Assembly (NCBI RefSeq): GCF_036226665.1
Contig: NZ_CP109007.1
Coordinates: 2,644,501-2,708,500, forward strand
Source of the DNA: Streptomyces sp. NBC_00691
GTDB lineage: Bacteria > Actinomycetota > Actinomycetes > Streptomycetales > Streptomycetaceae
Direction of reading: 5' to 3'
Length of the DNA stretch: 64,000 nt
The notes beneath the pieces are model-generated. The model was not told where the DNA came from. It was given only the letters and a program-made list of their open reading frames with translations, and made no database searches. Shown in pieces: positions 26,020-35,653 of the stretch. The translations under genes were made by a program, and so were the position numbers. Position 1 is the first letter of the stretch. Every line of letters starts with the position of its first letter.

Positions 26020-27558
26020 ATGACGATCATGGACGAGGACAGGGACGGGCACACGGACGAGGACGCGCCCCGCCTGCCCATGCTGCTCGAAGCCGTCCTC
26101 AGTGTCGGCACGGACCTCGAACTCCGCGTCACCCTCCAGCACATCGTGGACTCGGCCACCGAACTCATCGGGGCCCGCTACGGCGCGCTCGGGGTCGTCG
26201 ACCCCGAGCGCCACCGCGTCACCGAACTGTTCACCGCCGGCATGACGGACGAGGAGCGGCAGCGCGTCGGGGGCCTCCCCGACGGCCACACCGGACTGCT
26301 CGGCGTCCTCGTGCAGGACCGGCGACCGCTGCGCGTCGACGATCTGACGGCGGACCCGCGCTCCTCCGGGGTGCCCTCGGGACACCCGGAGATGCGCGGC
26401 TTCCTCGGCGTCCCCATCCGGGTCCACACCGAGGTCTTCGGCAATCTGTACCTCACCGAGAAGCGCGGCGGCTTCTCCGAGGAGGACCTCTCCCTGCTCC
26501 GGGTCCTCGCCTCGCAGGCCGGGATCGCCATCGGCAACGCCCGGCTCTACGAGACCGCCCGGCAGCGGGAGCGCTGGATCGAGGGCGCGGCGGCGGTGAC
26601 CACGGCCCTGCTGACCGGCGCGTCCGCGGAGAACGCGCTGATGACCGTCGCCGAGCAGGCCCGCATCCTCTCCGGCGCCTCGGCCGGGGTCGTCCTCCAG
26701 CCCACCCGCGAAGGCGGGATGGAGATCGTCGCCGCCTCGACGACGGACGACCCGGGCGATCTGGTGGGGACGGCGATCGCACCCGGCTCGCCCGTGCTCG
26801 TCCAGCTCCTCGGCGGGGAGCCCGTGTTCATCGAGGACTCGGCGACGGATCCCCGGATGACCACGCACGTCCGCTCCCGCTTCGGGCCGTCGATGATGCT
26901 GCCGCTGCAGAGCGGAGGAAGGCTCATCGGCACGCTCGCCCTGCCCCGGCGGCGCGGCGACCGGCCGTACTCGGCCGTCGACCGGCTCCTCGCCTCGCAG
27001 TTCGCCTCGCAGGCGGCGCTCGCGCTGGTCCTCGCCGACGCCCGGCACGACCGGGAGCGGCTCGCGGTGTACGAGGACCGGGACCGGATCGCCCGTGACC
27101 TGCACGACCTGGTCGTCCAGCGCCTGTTCGCCACGGAGATGATGCTGGAGTCCACCCGGCGGCGGGCGGTCGACTCCTCCGAGGACAACGAGCTCCTGGG
27201 ACGGGCGGTGGACGAGCTGGACTCCACGATCCAGGAGGTCCGTACGACCATCTTCGCGCTCCAGCAGCCACCGGCGGACGCCCCGACGTCCTTCCGGGGC
27301 AAGGTGCTGCGGGAGACGGGCGGGGCCGCGGTCCTGCTCGGCTTCCAGCCGTCCGTGCACTTCTCCGGGGCCGTCGACACCCTCATCGACGAGGAGACGG
27401 CCGGCCGGCTCCTGGCCACGCTGCGCGGGGCGCTGGCGGCGGCCCACCGGCGGCCGGGGATCGGCGCGATGACCGTGGAGGTGTCGGTCGGGAACGAGGG
27501 CGCCGGACTGCGGGTCACGGACGACGGCGCCCCGCCGACGACGGTGACCTGGCCGTAG
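26020..27558 (+). CDS. Double-GAF sensor histidine kinase with degenerate ATPase domain
   Basis: This 512-residue protein has a DosS/DevS-like layout: GAF1 (about 20-170), GAF2 (about 190-345) and a HisKA_3 dimer domain with phospho-acceptor His362 in RIARDLHDLVVQRLFA. The C-terminal ATPase domain is decayed. The N-box reads RGALAAAHRR with no Asn, and the protein stops just after VTDDGAPPTTVTWP, without the later glycine boxes. It may therefore lack kinase activity. GACAAT (26008-26013) ends 6 bases before ATG 26020, which suggests a leaderless mRNA. No response regulator lies nearby. Confidence 0.85.
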   Translation: MTIMDEDRDGHTDEDAPRLPMLLEAVLSVGTDLELRVTLQHIVDSATELIGARYGALGVVDPERHRVTELFTAGMTDEERQRVGGLPDGHTGLLGVLVQDRRPLRVDDLTADPRSSGVPSGHPEMRGFLGVPIRVHTEVFGNLYLTEKRGGFSEEDLSLLRVLASQAGIAIGNARLYETARQRERWIEGAAAVTTALLTGASAENALMTVAEQARILSGASAGVVLQPTREGGMEIVAASTTDDPGDLVGTAIAPGSPVLVQLLGGEPVFIEDSATDPRMTTHVRSRFGPSMMLPLQSGGRLIGTLALPRRRGDRPYSAVDRLLASQFASQAALALVLADARHDRERLAVYEDRDRIARDLHDLVVQRLFATEMMLESTRRRAVDSSEDNELLGRAVDELDSTIQEVRTTIFALQQPPADAPTSFRGKVLRETGGAAVLLGFQPSVHFSGAVDTLIDEETAGRLLATLRGALAAAHRRPGIGAMTVEVSVGNEGAGLRVTDDGAPPTTVTWP

Positions 27559-27712
27559 GGGTCTCTTGTCGGCCGGGCCGGATCCGGCGCCGCGAGCCCG
27601 GCCCGACCGGCAGGACACCCCGTTGGTCCTCGTACGCGACGCCCGTCGGGGCACCCACTCGGACGGAGCAGTCCCGCGCGCCGCGCACCCCGCCCCGATC
27701 TTGACTGGAGGC

Positions 27713-28948
27713 GTGGACACCGAGACCAAGCCCCCGAACGCGGCGGCCTACCGCAACCTGGTGACGGCCACCATCGGCTTCACGCTCACCTTCTGGGCGT
27801 GGGACCTGATCGCGCCCCTCGCCAGCTGGTACGGCGACCGGCTCGAACTCAGCTCCTTCGAGCAGTCGCTGCTCGTCGCGGTCCCCGTCCTCGTCGGCTC
27901 GCTCGGCCGGATCCCGGCCGGCGCGCTGACCGACCGGTACGGGGCGAAGCTGATGTTCCCGCTGGTCTCGGCGCTGACGATCATCCCCGTCCTGCTGCTC
28001 ATCGTCGTCAAGGACAGCTACGGCCTGCTCCTGGTCGTCGGCTTCCTCCTCGGCCTCGGCGGTACGACGTTCGCGATCGGCATCCCGCTGGTCAACTCCT
28101 GGTTCCCGCCCGAGAAACGCGGTCTCGCGCTCGGTGTGTTCGGCATGGGCATGGGCGGCGTGGCGCTCTCCGGCTACTTCACGCCGCGCATCGCGAAGCA
28201 CGGCGAGAACCTGCCGTTCATCGTGGTGGCGGTCGCGCTCGCGGCGTACGCGGTGCTCGCGGCGTTCCTCATCACCGACCGGCCCGACCGGCCCGTGCCC
28301 ACCGCCTCCCTGGCGACCAGGCTCCGCGCGGCGGGGCGGCTGCGGGTGACCTGGGAGCTGTCGGCGCTGTACGCGATCGGCTTCGGCGGCATCGTGGCGT
28401 TCGGCGTCTACCTGCCGACGTATCTGAAGACCTGGTACGAGCTGGACCCGACGGACGCGGGCACCAAGGCGGCCGGATTCGCGCTGGTGACCGTCGTCTT
28501 CCGGCCGATCGGCGGCTGGCTCTCGGACCGGATCCATCCGGCGCTCGTCACGGCCGCCGCGCTCGCCGTGGTGGCGCTCCTCGCCATCGTCCAGGCCTTC
28601 GACCCACCGCTGGACCCGGGCGGCACCATCGCCCTGCTGATCATGGCGGCAGGTCTGGGCACGGCGAGCGGCTCGGTGTTCGCGCTGGTCTCGCAGGTGA
28701 CTCCGCAGGCGAAGGTCGGCAGCGTGACGGGCATCGTCGGGGCGATGGGCGGCCTGGGCGGGTTCCTGCCGCCGCTGGTGATGGGGGCGATCTACAGCGC
28801 GAAGGGCTCGTACTCGATCGGCTTCATGCTGCTGTCGGACCTGGCGCTGGCGGGGTGTGTGTACGCCTGGGGCCGCATGCGCGGAATCCGCCCGGAGGGC
28901 GAGGACCCGAAGCCGGAGGCGACGAAGATCACGGCGGGCCGTCCGTGA
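27713..28948 (+). CDS. NarK-type MFS nitrate/nitrite transporter
   Basis: A 411-residue major facilitator with about 12 membrane helices. The nitrate-signature regions are visible: GLGGTTFAIGIPLVNSWFPP with EKRGLALGVFGMGMGG in the first half, and GAMGGLGGFLPPL in the second. It should import nitrate or exchange it for nitrite. The start is GTG 27713 after TGGAGGC; a frame open to 27566 would add 49 low-complexity residues. matB starts 60 bases downstream. The assimilatory nitrate reductase is encoded 29 kb away at 57660. Confidence 0.85.
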   Translation: MDTETKPPNAAAYRNLVTATIGFTLTFWAWDLIAPLASWYGDRLELSSFEQSLLVAVPVLVGSLGRIPAGALTDRYGAKLMFPLVSALTIIPVLLLIVVKDSYGLLLVVGFLLGLGGTTFAIGIPLVNSWFPPEKRGLALGVFGMGMGGVALSGYFTPRIAKHGENLPFIVVAVALAAYAVLAAFLITDRPDRPVPTASLATRLRAAGRLRVTWELSALYAIGFGGIVAFGVYLPTYLKTWYELDPTDAGTKAAGFALVTVVFRPIGGWLSDRIHPALVTAAALAVVALLAIVQAFDPPLDPGGTIALLIMAAGLGTASGSVFALVSQVTPQAKVGSVTGIVGAMGGLGGFLPPLVMGAIYSAKGSYSIGFMLLSDLALAGCVYAWGRMRGIRPEGEDPKPEATKITAGRP

Positions 28949-29008
28949 CGGACGGCAGAATGCCTCCCGGAACCCTCGAACTCGACAGCGACCCGAGGAG
29001 TACGACCG

Positions 29009-30451
29009 GTGAGTGCGCTCTTCCCCGCCCTGACGGCCCCTTCCGGCCGGCCCGCGCTGCGCTGCGGCCCGGTCACCCTGACGTACGAGGAACTGGCGCG
29101 GGCCGCCGGGGCGCTGGCGGCCCGGATCGGAGGGGCCGGGCGGGTCGCCGTCTGGGCCACGCCGTCCGCGCACACGGCCGTCGCGGTCGTCGGGGCCCTG
29201 CTCGCCGGCGTGCCCGCCGTACCGCTCAATCCGCGGACGGGTGAACGCGAGCTGGCGCACATCCTCGACGACAGCAAGCCCACGGCCGTGCTCACGGGGG
29301 CGGACGACGTGCTGCCCGCCGGGCTCGCCGGGCTCCCCCGGATCGTCGTGGATCCGACCGCGAGCGGCCCGCGGGGGACGGAGACGGCCGACGCCGAGTC
29401 CGCCGCCCTGATCGTCTACACCTCGGGCACCACCGGACCGCCGAAGGGTGTCCTGCTGTCCCGGCGCGCGATCGCCGCCTCGCTCGACGCGCTCGCCGGG
29501 GCCTGGTCCTGGACGGCCGAGGACGTCCTCGTGCACGCTCTGCCGCTGTTCCATGTGCACGGGCTGGTCCTCGGGATCCTGGGGCCGCTGCGCCGGGGCG
29601 GCGAGGTCCGGCATCTGGGCGCGTTCTCGGTGGAGGGCGTGACCCGGGAGCTGGGCGGCGGCGGCACGATGCTGTTCGGCGTACCGACCATGTACCACCG
29701 GCTCGCGGACGCGCTCGCCGAGGACACCGCGCTGGTCCGGGCGCTGGCCGGGGCCCGGCTCCTCGTCTCCGGGTCCGCCGCGCTCCCGGTCCACGACCAC
29801 GAGCGGATCGCGGCGGCGACGGGCCGGACGGTCGTGGAGCGGTACGGGATGACGGAGACGCTCATGAACACGAGCGTCCTGCCGGGCGGCGCTCCGCGCG
29901 CCGGGACCGTCGGTCTCCCCCTCACGGGCGTGGACCTGCGGCTCGTCGACGAGGACGGCTCCGTCCTCGAGGAGCCGGACGGGGACTCGGTCGGCGAGGT
30001 GCAGGTGCGCGGCCCGAACCTGTTCTCCGGCTACCTCAACCGGCCCGACGCGACGGCCGCGGCCTTCGACGGCGACTGGTTCCGCACCGGCGACATGGCG
30101 GTCCGCGAGGCGGACGGCACGGTGCGGCTGGTCGGCCGCAAGGCGACCGACCTGATCAAGAGCGGTGGCTACAAGATCGGGGCGGGCGAGATCGAGAACG
30201 CGCTCCTCGACCACCCCGGGGTGCGCGAGGCGGCCGTCACCGGCGAGCCCGACCCGGACCTCGGCGAGCGGATCGTGGCCTGGGTGGTGCCGGAGGACCC
30301 GTCGACTCCCCCGGCGGCCTCGGAGCTGGCCGACCACGTCGCGCGCCTGCTCGCCCCGCACAAGCGGCCCCGGGTGGTGCGCCTTCTCGACGCCCTCCCC
30401 CGCAACGACATGGGCAAGATCCTCAAGAAGGCCTTGCAGGAAGGTCGTTGA
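29009..30451 (+). CDS. matB: Malonyl-CoA synthetase MatB
   Basis: A 480-residue AMP-forming acyl-CoA synthetase that makes malonyl-CoA or methylmalonyl-CoA from the free acid, CoA and ATP. Motifs include the P-loop YTSGTTGPPKG, ERYGMTETLMNTS, FRTGDMAV and the C-terminal catalytic Lys in NDMGKILKKAL. The sequence follows Streptomyces coelicolor MatB closely from memory, including LFHVHGLVLGILGPLRRGG and VPTMYHRLAD. It can feed malonyl units to the fatty-acid genes at the start of this window or to polyketides. The start is GTG 29009 with GAGGAG upstream. Confidence 0.92.
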   Translation: MSALFPALTAPSGRPALRCGPVTLTYEELARAAGALAARIGGAGRVAVWATPSAHTAVAVVGALLAGVPAVPLNPRTGERELAHILDDSKPTAVLTGADDVLPAGLAGLPRIVVDPTASGPRGTETADAESAALIVYTSGTTGPPKGVLLSRRAIAASLDALAGAWSWTAEDVLVHALPLFHVHGLVLGILGPLRRGGEVRHLGAFSVEGVTRELGGGGTMLFGVPTMYHRLADALAEDTALVRALAGARLLVSGSAALPVHDHERIAAATGRTVVERYGMTETLMNTSVLPGGAPRAGTVGLPLTGVDLRLVDEDGSVLEEPDGDSVGEVQVRGPNLFSGYLNRPDATAAAFDGDWFRTGDMAVREADGTVRLVGRKATDLIKSGGYKIGAGEIENALLDHPGVREAAVTGEPDPDLGERIVAWVVPEDPSTPPAASELADHVARLLAPHKRPRVVRLLDALPRNDMGKILKKALQEGR

Positions 30452-30463
30452 GGGGAGATCGAG

Positions 30464-30498
30464 CCGGGCCCCCTCCTGCGGCGCAGGAGGGGGCCCGG
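30464..30498. terminator. Bidirectional terminator after matB
   Basis: Perfect 16-bp arms (30464-30479 with 30483-30498) enclose a 3-base loop. It lies between the convergent matB and subtilase genes. Confidence 0.9.
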
Positions 30499-30515
30499 TC
30501 GTCGGCCGGCGGTGG

Positions 30516-33500
30516 CTACTTCTTCACGCCCACCGCGCGGATCAGTTCCTGCGTGACCGAGCCGCCCCGGTCGTCGCTCGCCCCGGCCCGCAGCGAGACG
30601 GAGCCCGCGCCGGACGGGACGCGCAGCTCGCCGTCCCAGGCGGCGCCGTGCCGCGACTTCCTGAGGGCGACCTTCGTCCAGGTCCTGCCCTCGTCGTAGG
30701 AGACCTCCAGGGTGCCGCCGGTGATGGTGCCGGTGCCGGTGGCGCCCTTCACGTACTCGGCGGAGATCCCGACGGGCAGCTTGCGTCCGGCGCGGACGTC
30801 ACCGTCGAGGTCGGTGTCCACGTCGAAGCCGAGGTTGAGCATCGGCAGGTACGTGACCTTGTCGTGGGGGGTCTCGGCGGAGCGGAAGGTCCACTCGCTG
30901 TGGCCCTTGCCGGCGAGCCGCCAGCGCGCCGGGTCGAGGGTGGTGTCGGTGACGACCTTGTAGGCCGCCTCCTCCGCGGGGGCGTCCCAGGCGTAGGCAC
31001 CGGAGCTCATCTTGCGGTCGACGCGGGCGCCGTTGACGTACACCTCGGTGTACTGGGTCATCGAGTCGTCGTTCCACACGTTGCCGAAGCCGGTGTGGTC
31101 GGTGCCCGAGTCGCCCCAGCCGGGGGTGTTGAAGCGCAGGTCGTTGCCGGTGCGCTGCTGGCCCCAGCCGAGTCCGGTGCCCAGCCAGGGGTGCCAGACG
31201 GGGCCGAACCAGTCCAGGTCCACCCGGCTGCCGCCCCGGTAGGACGGTGTGCCGCCGCGCTGCTCCAGGGATTCGCCGAGGTCCACGGACTCGTGCCAGC
31301 GCTGGCCGGTGCCGGTGGAGACGTACTCGGTGCGCTCGGCCGGGAAGGAGATCCGCTCCTTGAAGCCGAAGCCGATCGGGAAGGTGTCGGTGATCGAGTA
31401 GCGGAACTCGCCGCCCAGCTCCTCGCGCCTGGTGGGCGCGTAGAAGGTGGAGTCGATGGTGGCGAGTTCGTGCTTGCCGGGCCGGAAGACGAGGTCCTTG
31501 CCGATGGCGCCGGGGTGGCCCTCGGAGAGGTCGTACGTGAACGGGGTGAAGCGGGTGCCGGTCAGGTCGACGCGCTTGCCGCGGGCCGCGCCGGCGGCGA
31601 GGCGCCGGGCGTCGGCGGTGTTGACGGTGGCGACGGCGAGCGGCCGGTCCTGGTAGTCGGCGGTACCGAACCACTTCATCAGACGGCCGGGCCGGTCGTC
31701 GGTGACGAACAGGGCCTTGGCGCCCGCGTCCTGGGCGTTCTGCGCGATCTGCGCCGGGTCGGCGCCCTCTGCCAGCCGGACGAGGACGGCCTTGCCGGTG
31801 GCGTTCTTCCCCTGGTACTCGGCGGCGGTTCCGGTGCCTGCGTCGACGAGGCCGAGACGGTGGCCGCCCTCCAGGAGGGTGGCACCGGCCTGCGGGGTCG
31901 CGCCGGAGAGGCGGGAGCCGTCGACGCTCGCCTCCAGCATCGGCTTGCCGAGGCGCCAGACCGTCCGGTATTCGAAGGTGCCGGTGGCCGGCCTGGTGGT
32001 GGGCGCCGCGAAGATCGAGTCGTACGTCGGCGGTACCTGGACGGCTCCGCCGTAGGAGGCGCCGTTGGCCTCCCGGTCGAACTCCATCAGAAGCTGCCGG
32101 GTCTCGGTGCGCTTCTCGACCTCCGCGCGGATCTCGCGGAGCTGCCGCCCGTCGAGGGTGATCTCGCGGTCGCGGTCGAGGGTGATCTCCGGCGCGGTGA
32201 GGAAACCGAGACCGAGGGAGTCCTTGCCGTGGGAGCCGCGGACGTCGAGGAAGGTGTCGACGGTGTACATGCCGGGCTTGAGGCGGAGTTCGAGGGTGCC
32301 GGACTCTCCGACCGTGGCCGGGAACGGGTCCACGCCCTGCGTGAGCTGCTGCACGCCCAGGTAGGCGGGGGCCGGGGCGCCGTCCCGGTCCTTGACGTGG
32401 ACGGTGAGGGTGTAGCGCTCCTCCTCCTTCACCAGGCCGAGCGCGGTGTGCGCGACGGCGGTGCCGGCGGCGGTGGCGGTGATCCGGCCGGAGGACTGGC
32501 CGACGGGGGCCTTGGTGCCGTCACCGGTGACGGTGGTGCTCGCGGTCCCGTGGGCGGGGACGGTGAGGGTGGTGTCGGCGAGGGCGGCGACGCCGGCCGG
32601 CATGCCTTCGACGGCCAGGTCCAGCTCGACCGGGGCGTCGGAGGAGTTGGTGTAGGTGACGGTCCTGGTGACCGGCTTGTTCGACTCGTACGGCCAGCCG
32701 ACGAAGCCGAGGTCGGCGGAGCCGGTCGCGGTGACGTTCGCGGCGATCGCGGCGGCCACGTCGACCCGTCCGGAGCCCAGCGCGTACGAGGAGGCGTCGA
32801 GCGTCTTCGACGAGGACATCAGGGCGCTCTTGAGCTGGGCGCCGGTCCAGTCGGGGTGCCGCTCGGCGAGCAGGGCGGCGACACCGGCGACGTGCGGGGT
32901 CGCCATCGACGTACCGCTCATGGAGGTGTAGAGACCACTGCCGGAGACGAGCTGGGAGCGGGCGGCGAGGATGTCCACGCCGGGCGCCGAGAGGTCGGGC
33001 TTGAGGGCCTGGTCACCGAAGCGGGGGCCCTGGCTCGTGAAGTAGGCGGCCTCGTCGGCGGAGTCGACGGCGCCGATGGTGAGGGCGGAGTCGGCGGCGC
33101 CGGGCGAGCCGATGGAGCCGGGGTAGCCGGAGTTTCCGGCGGCGATGACGAAGAGGGCGCCGGTCTCGGCGGTGAGGGTGTTGACGGCCACGGCCATCGG
33201 GTCGGTGCCGTCGCTGGGTTCGCTGGAGCCGAGGCTCATCGAGACGATCTTCGCGTCGATGTCCTTGGCGGCCCACTCCATGCCGGCGATGATCTCCGAC
33301 TCGGATCCGGAGCCCTGGTCGGAGAGGACCTTGCCGACGGCGAGGGTGGCGCCGGGGGCGACGCCCTTCTCCTTGCCTTCGGAGCCGGCGCCGCTGCCGC
33401 CGACGGTGGAGGCGACGTGGGTGCCGTGGCCGTTGCGGTCGGCGACCTCCTGGCCGGCGATGAACGACTTGGACTCGGTGACCCGGCCCGCGAGGTCGGG

Positions 33501-34205
33501 GTGGGCGAGGTCGGCGCCGGTGTCGAGGACGGCGACCTTCACTCCCTTGCCGCTGAGCCCGGCCTCCCAGGCCTTCGGGGTGCCGATCTGCGCGTTGGAC
33601 TCGGCCATCGCGGCCTTGACCCGGCCGTCGAGCCAGACCTTGCCGGGGGCGGCGGTCCGCGCGTTCGGGGCGGCGGTGAAGCCCCGCCAGAAGGCGGCGG
33701 GGTCCGTGGCGGTGACGGCGGCGCCGCCGATGCTGGGCAGCGGGCGGACGGTCTCGGCGCCGCGCGGGGTCGCCGCGGCGGTACGGGCGCCCTTGCCGCC
33801 GTAGGTGACGATCAGCGGCAGGTCGTCGGTGATGCCCTGCTCGACGAGACCGGTGACGTCGAAGAGTCGCGGGTCGAGCACGCCGGAGGCCAGGTAGGGC
33901 CGGGCCTCGTCGGGGACGACCGTGACCCGGCCGCCCGAGATCCGGCTGCGCACCGCGCCGGTGGCGCCCTCGGCCCGGTCGACGGTGACGGTCTGCTTGC
34001 CGCCTCCGAGGTCGGTGAGGGTGACACGATCGCCGGTGACGAGGGTGACGGTGGCGGTCGCCGCCGCCCCCTTGAAGGTGTCCGGTACGGCGGAGGTGGT
34101 GTTCCCGGCGGCGGCGGTCTGCCCGGCCGAGAGCATCACGAGGGAGACGCCCGCGGCGATCAGCGCGGCCCTTCCTCTGTCGAAGGGGGTGGTCCTCGAC
34201 GTCAT
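30516..34205 (-). CDS. Large secreted subtilisin-family serine protease (S8)
   Basis: A 1229-residue secreted protease. It has a signal peptide (about 1-33), a propeptide, and an S8 domain with the Asp-His-Ser triad: Asp228 in VAVLDTGAD, His260 in NGHGTHVAS and Ser433 in SGTSMATPHVAG. A long C-terminal region of beta-rich domains follows, with a protease-associated-like segment around residues 780-870 and a final Ig-like part. Subtilases of this size are common in Streptomyces and degrade extracellular protein. ATG 34205 is the start of the signal peptide. It is flanked by a terminator toward matB and by an MFS gene upstream. Confidence 0.9.
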   Translation of the reverse strand: MTSRTTPFDRGRAALIAAGVSLVMLSAGQTAAAGNTTSAVPDTFKGAAATATVTLVTGDRVTLTDLGGGKQTVTVDRAEGATGAVRSRISGGRVTVVPDEARPYLASGVLDPRLFDVTGLVEQGITDDLPLIVTYGGKGARTAAATPRGAETVRPLPSIGGAAVTATDPAAFWRGFTAAPNARTAAPGKVWLDGRVKAAMAESNAQIGTPKAWEAGLSGKGVKVAVLDTGADLAHPDLAGRVTESKSFIAGQEVADRNGHGTHVASTVGGSGAGSEGKEKGVAPGATLAVGKVLSDQGSGSESEIIAGMEWAAKDIDAKIVSMSLGSSEPSDGTDPMAVAVNTLTAETGALFVIAAGNSGYPGSIGSPGAADSALTIGAVDSADEAAYFTSQGPRFGDQALKPDLSAPGVDILAARSQLVSGSGLYTSMSGTSMATPHVAGVAALLAERHPDWTGAQLKSALMSSSKTLDASSYALGSGRVDVAAAIAANVTATGSADLGFVGWPYESNKPVTRTVTYTNSSDAPVELDLAVEGMPAGVAALADTTLTVPAHGTASTTVTGDGTKAPVGQSSGRITATAAGTAVAHTALGLVKEEERYTLTVHVKDRDGAPAPAYLGVQQLTQGVDPFPATVGESGTLELRLKPGMYTVDTFLDVRGSHGKDSLGLGFLTAPEITLDRDREITLDGRQLREIRAEVEKRTETRQLLMEFDREANGASYGGAVQVPPTYDSIFAAPTTRPATGTFEYRTVWRLGKPMLEASVDGSRLSGATPQAGATLLEGGHRLGLVDAGTGTAAEYQGKNATGKAVLVRLAEGADPAQIAQNAQDAGAKALFVTDDRPGRLMKWFGTADYQDRPLAVATVNTADARRLAAGAARGKRVDLTGTRFTPFTYDLSEGHPGAIGKDLVFRPGKHELATIDSTFYAPTRREELGGEFRYSITDTFPIGFGFKERISFPAERTEYVSTGTGQRWHESVDLGESLEQRGGTPSYRGGSRVDLDWFGPVWHPWLGTGLGWGQQRTGNDLRFNTPGWGDSGTDHTGFGNVWNDDSMTQYTEVYVNGARVDRKMSSGAYAWDAPAEEAAYKVVTDTTLDPARWRLAGKGHSEWTFRSAETPHDKVTYLPMLNLGFDVDTDLDGDVRAGRKLPVGISAEYVKGATGTGTITGGTLEVSYDEGRTWTKVALRKSRHGAAWDGELRVPSGAGSVSLRAGASDDRGGSVTQELIRAVGVKK

Positions 34206-34360
34206 CGTTCGAACTCCTCGTGGACCCGGGGTCGGGGGTGTTTCCGGGTGCCGCGAGGAGTCTTGGCCAGGTGGACGGGAGTTGACTCCGTCCAGTCCTG
34301 GCGGTTATGCGCCGTGGCGGCCAACCGCCAGAACAGGACGTACCGTTCGGGGAGAATTGC

Positions 34361-35653
34361 TCACGGAGTCGGGTCGAGGGCGTCGTACCGGCGGAAACCG
34401 CGCCCGTACAGGGCGAGGGCGCCGACCGCGAGGACACAGGCGATTCCCCCGCCCGTGACGGCGACCGCGGGCGAGGTCAGATCGGCCACGGAGCCCGCGA
34501 GGAAGTCCCCGAGGCGCGGCCCGCCGGCGACCACCACGATGAACACGCCCTGCAGTCGGCCGCGCATCTCGTCCGGGGCCGCGACCTGCATCATCGTGTT
34601 GCGGAAGATCATCGAGACGGTGTCGGAGTACCCGGCGACCGCGAGCAGGAGAAGCCCCAGCCAGAGGTTCCGGGTGAGCCCGAAGACGGCGATGGCGGTC
34701 CCCCAGCAGGCGACGGCGATCAGGATCGCCTGCCCGTGGTGCCGGACACGTCCCTGCCAGCCGGAGAGCACGCCGCCGAGCAGCGCCCCGAACGCGGGCG
34801 CGGCGACGAGGAGTCCGGCCGTCCTCGCGTCGCCGCCGAACCAGAGCACGGCGATGGCGGGGAACAGGGCGCGGGGGTGGGCGAGGATCATCGCGCAGAA
34901 GTCCGAGAAGAAGGTCATGCGGAGGTTGGGCCGGGTCGCGAGGAACCGCAGCCCGTCGAGGACGGAGGCCCGCTTTCCGCCGCCCTTGCGGTCCGGGAGC
35001 ATCGACGGCAGCCGCCACATCGCGTACAGGCCCGCGGCGAAGGCGACGGCGTCGACGAGGTACGCGGTCTGGTACCCGGCGAACCCGACGATCAGCCCGC
35101 CGAGGCTCGGCCCGACGAGCATCCCGAAGGTCGTGACCATCGAGTTCAGGGCGTTGGCGGCCCGCAGCTGCTCGGGCGGGAGCAGCCGGGGGATCATCGA
35201 GCTGCGCGCGGGCGAGTTGAGCGCGGCGCAGACGGCCTGCAGGGCGACGATCCCGTAGAGGAACCAGACCCGGTGGAACCCGGCGAACGCGGCGGAGGCG
35301 AGCCCGACCGACAGCACGGCGGAACCGCAGGCGCTGTAGAGCCCGAGCTTGCGGCGGTCGACGGTGTCGGCGATGGCACCGCCGTACAGCCCGAAGACGA
35401 CGAGCGGGACGAGCGAGAACAGCCCGACGAGACCGACGGAGAACGGCGACCGGGTGATGTCGTACACCTGGAGGGAGACGGCGAGCGAGGTCATCCCCTG
35501 CCCCACCCAGGAGACCGCGCTGCCGAACCAGAGGCGGCGGTAGTGGGCGGAGGTCCGCAGCGGGGTGAGATCGGCGAAGAGCCGCCGGCGCTCGGGGCCG
35601 GGGACCTGGGACTCGGGGGGCTGCGGCTGCGATCGCGGCTGGGTGGCGGTCAC
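34361..35653 (-). CDS. MFS exporter (EntS/TetV-like)
   Basis: A 430-residue major facilitator with about 12 hydrophobic segments. It resembles enterobactin-exporter-type drug efflux proteins: LWFGSAVSWVGQGMTSLAVSLQVYD, GGAIADTVDRRKL and ALNSPARSSMIPRLLP. The substrate is unknown. GTG 35653 overlaps the stop of the upstream GNAT gene in a GTGA arrangement, so translation is probably coupled. The acetyltransferase and exporter together hint at a resistance or modification-export pair, which is inference. Confidence 0.85.
   Translation of the reverse strand: MTATQPRSQPQPPESQVPGPERRRLFADLTPLRTSAHYRRLWFGSAVSWVGQGMTSLAVSLQVYDITRSPFSVGLVGLFSLVPLVVFGLYGGAIADTVDRRKLGLYSACGSAVLSVGLASAAFAGFHRVWFLYGIVALQAVCAALNSPARSSMIPRLLPPEQLRAANALNSMVTTFGMLVGPSLGGLIVGFAGYQTAYLVDAVAFAAGLYAMWRLPSMLPDRKGGGKRASVLDGLRFLATRPNLRMTFFSDFCAMILAHPRALFPAIAVLWFGGDARTAGLLVAAPAFGALLGGVLSGWQGRVRHHGQAILIAVACWGTAIAVFGLTRNLWLGLLLLAVAGYSDTVSMIFRNTMMQVAAPDEMRGRLQGVFIVVVAGGPRLGDFLAGSVADLTSPAVAVTGGGIACVLAVGALALYGRGFRRYDALDPTP

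Noticed and set aside
27559..27712. A frameshift that hides the rest of the sensor kinase ATPase domain
   Set aside because: No other frame after 27558 encodes the expected glycine-rich boxes, so the protein appears truly short.
30165..35258. A plus-strand open frame of about 1,700 codons opposite the subtilase and MFS genes
   Set aside because: It is a Gly/Val/Ala/Asp-rich antisense frame produced by high GC. It covers well-supported genes on the other strand and has no family motifs.
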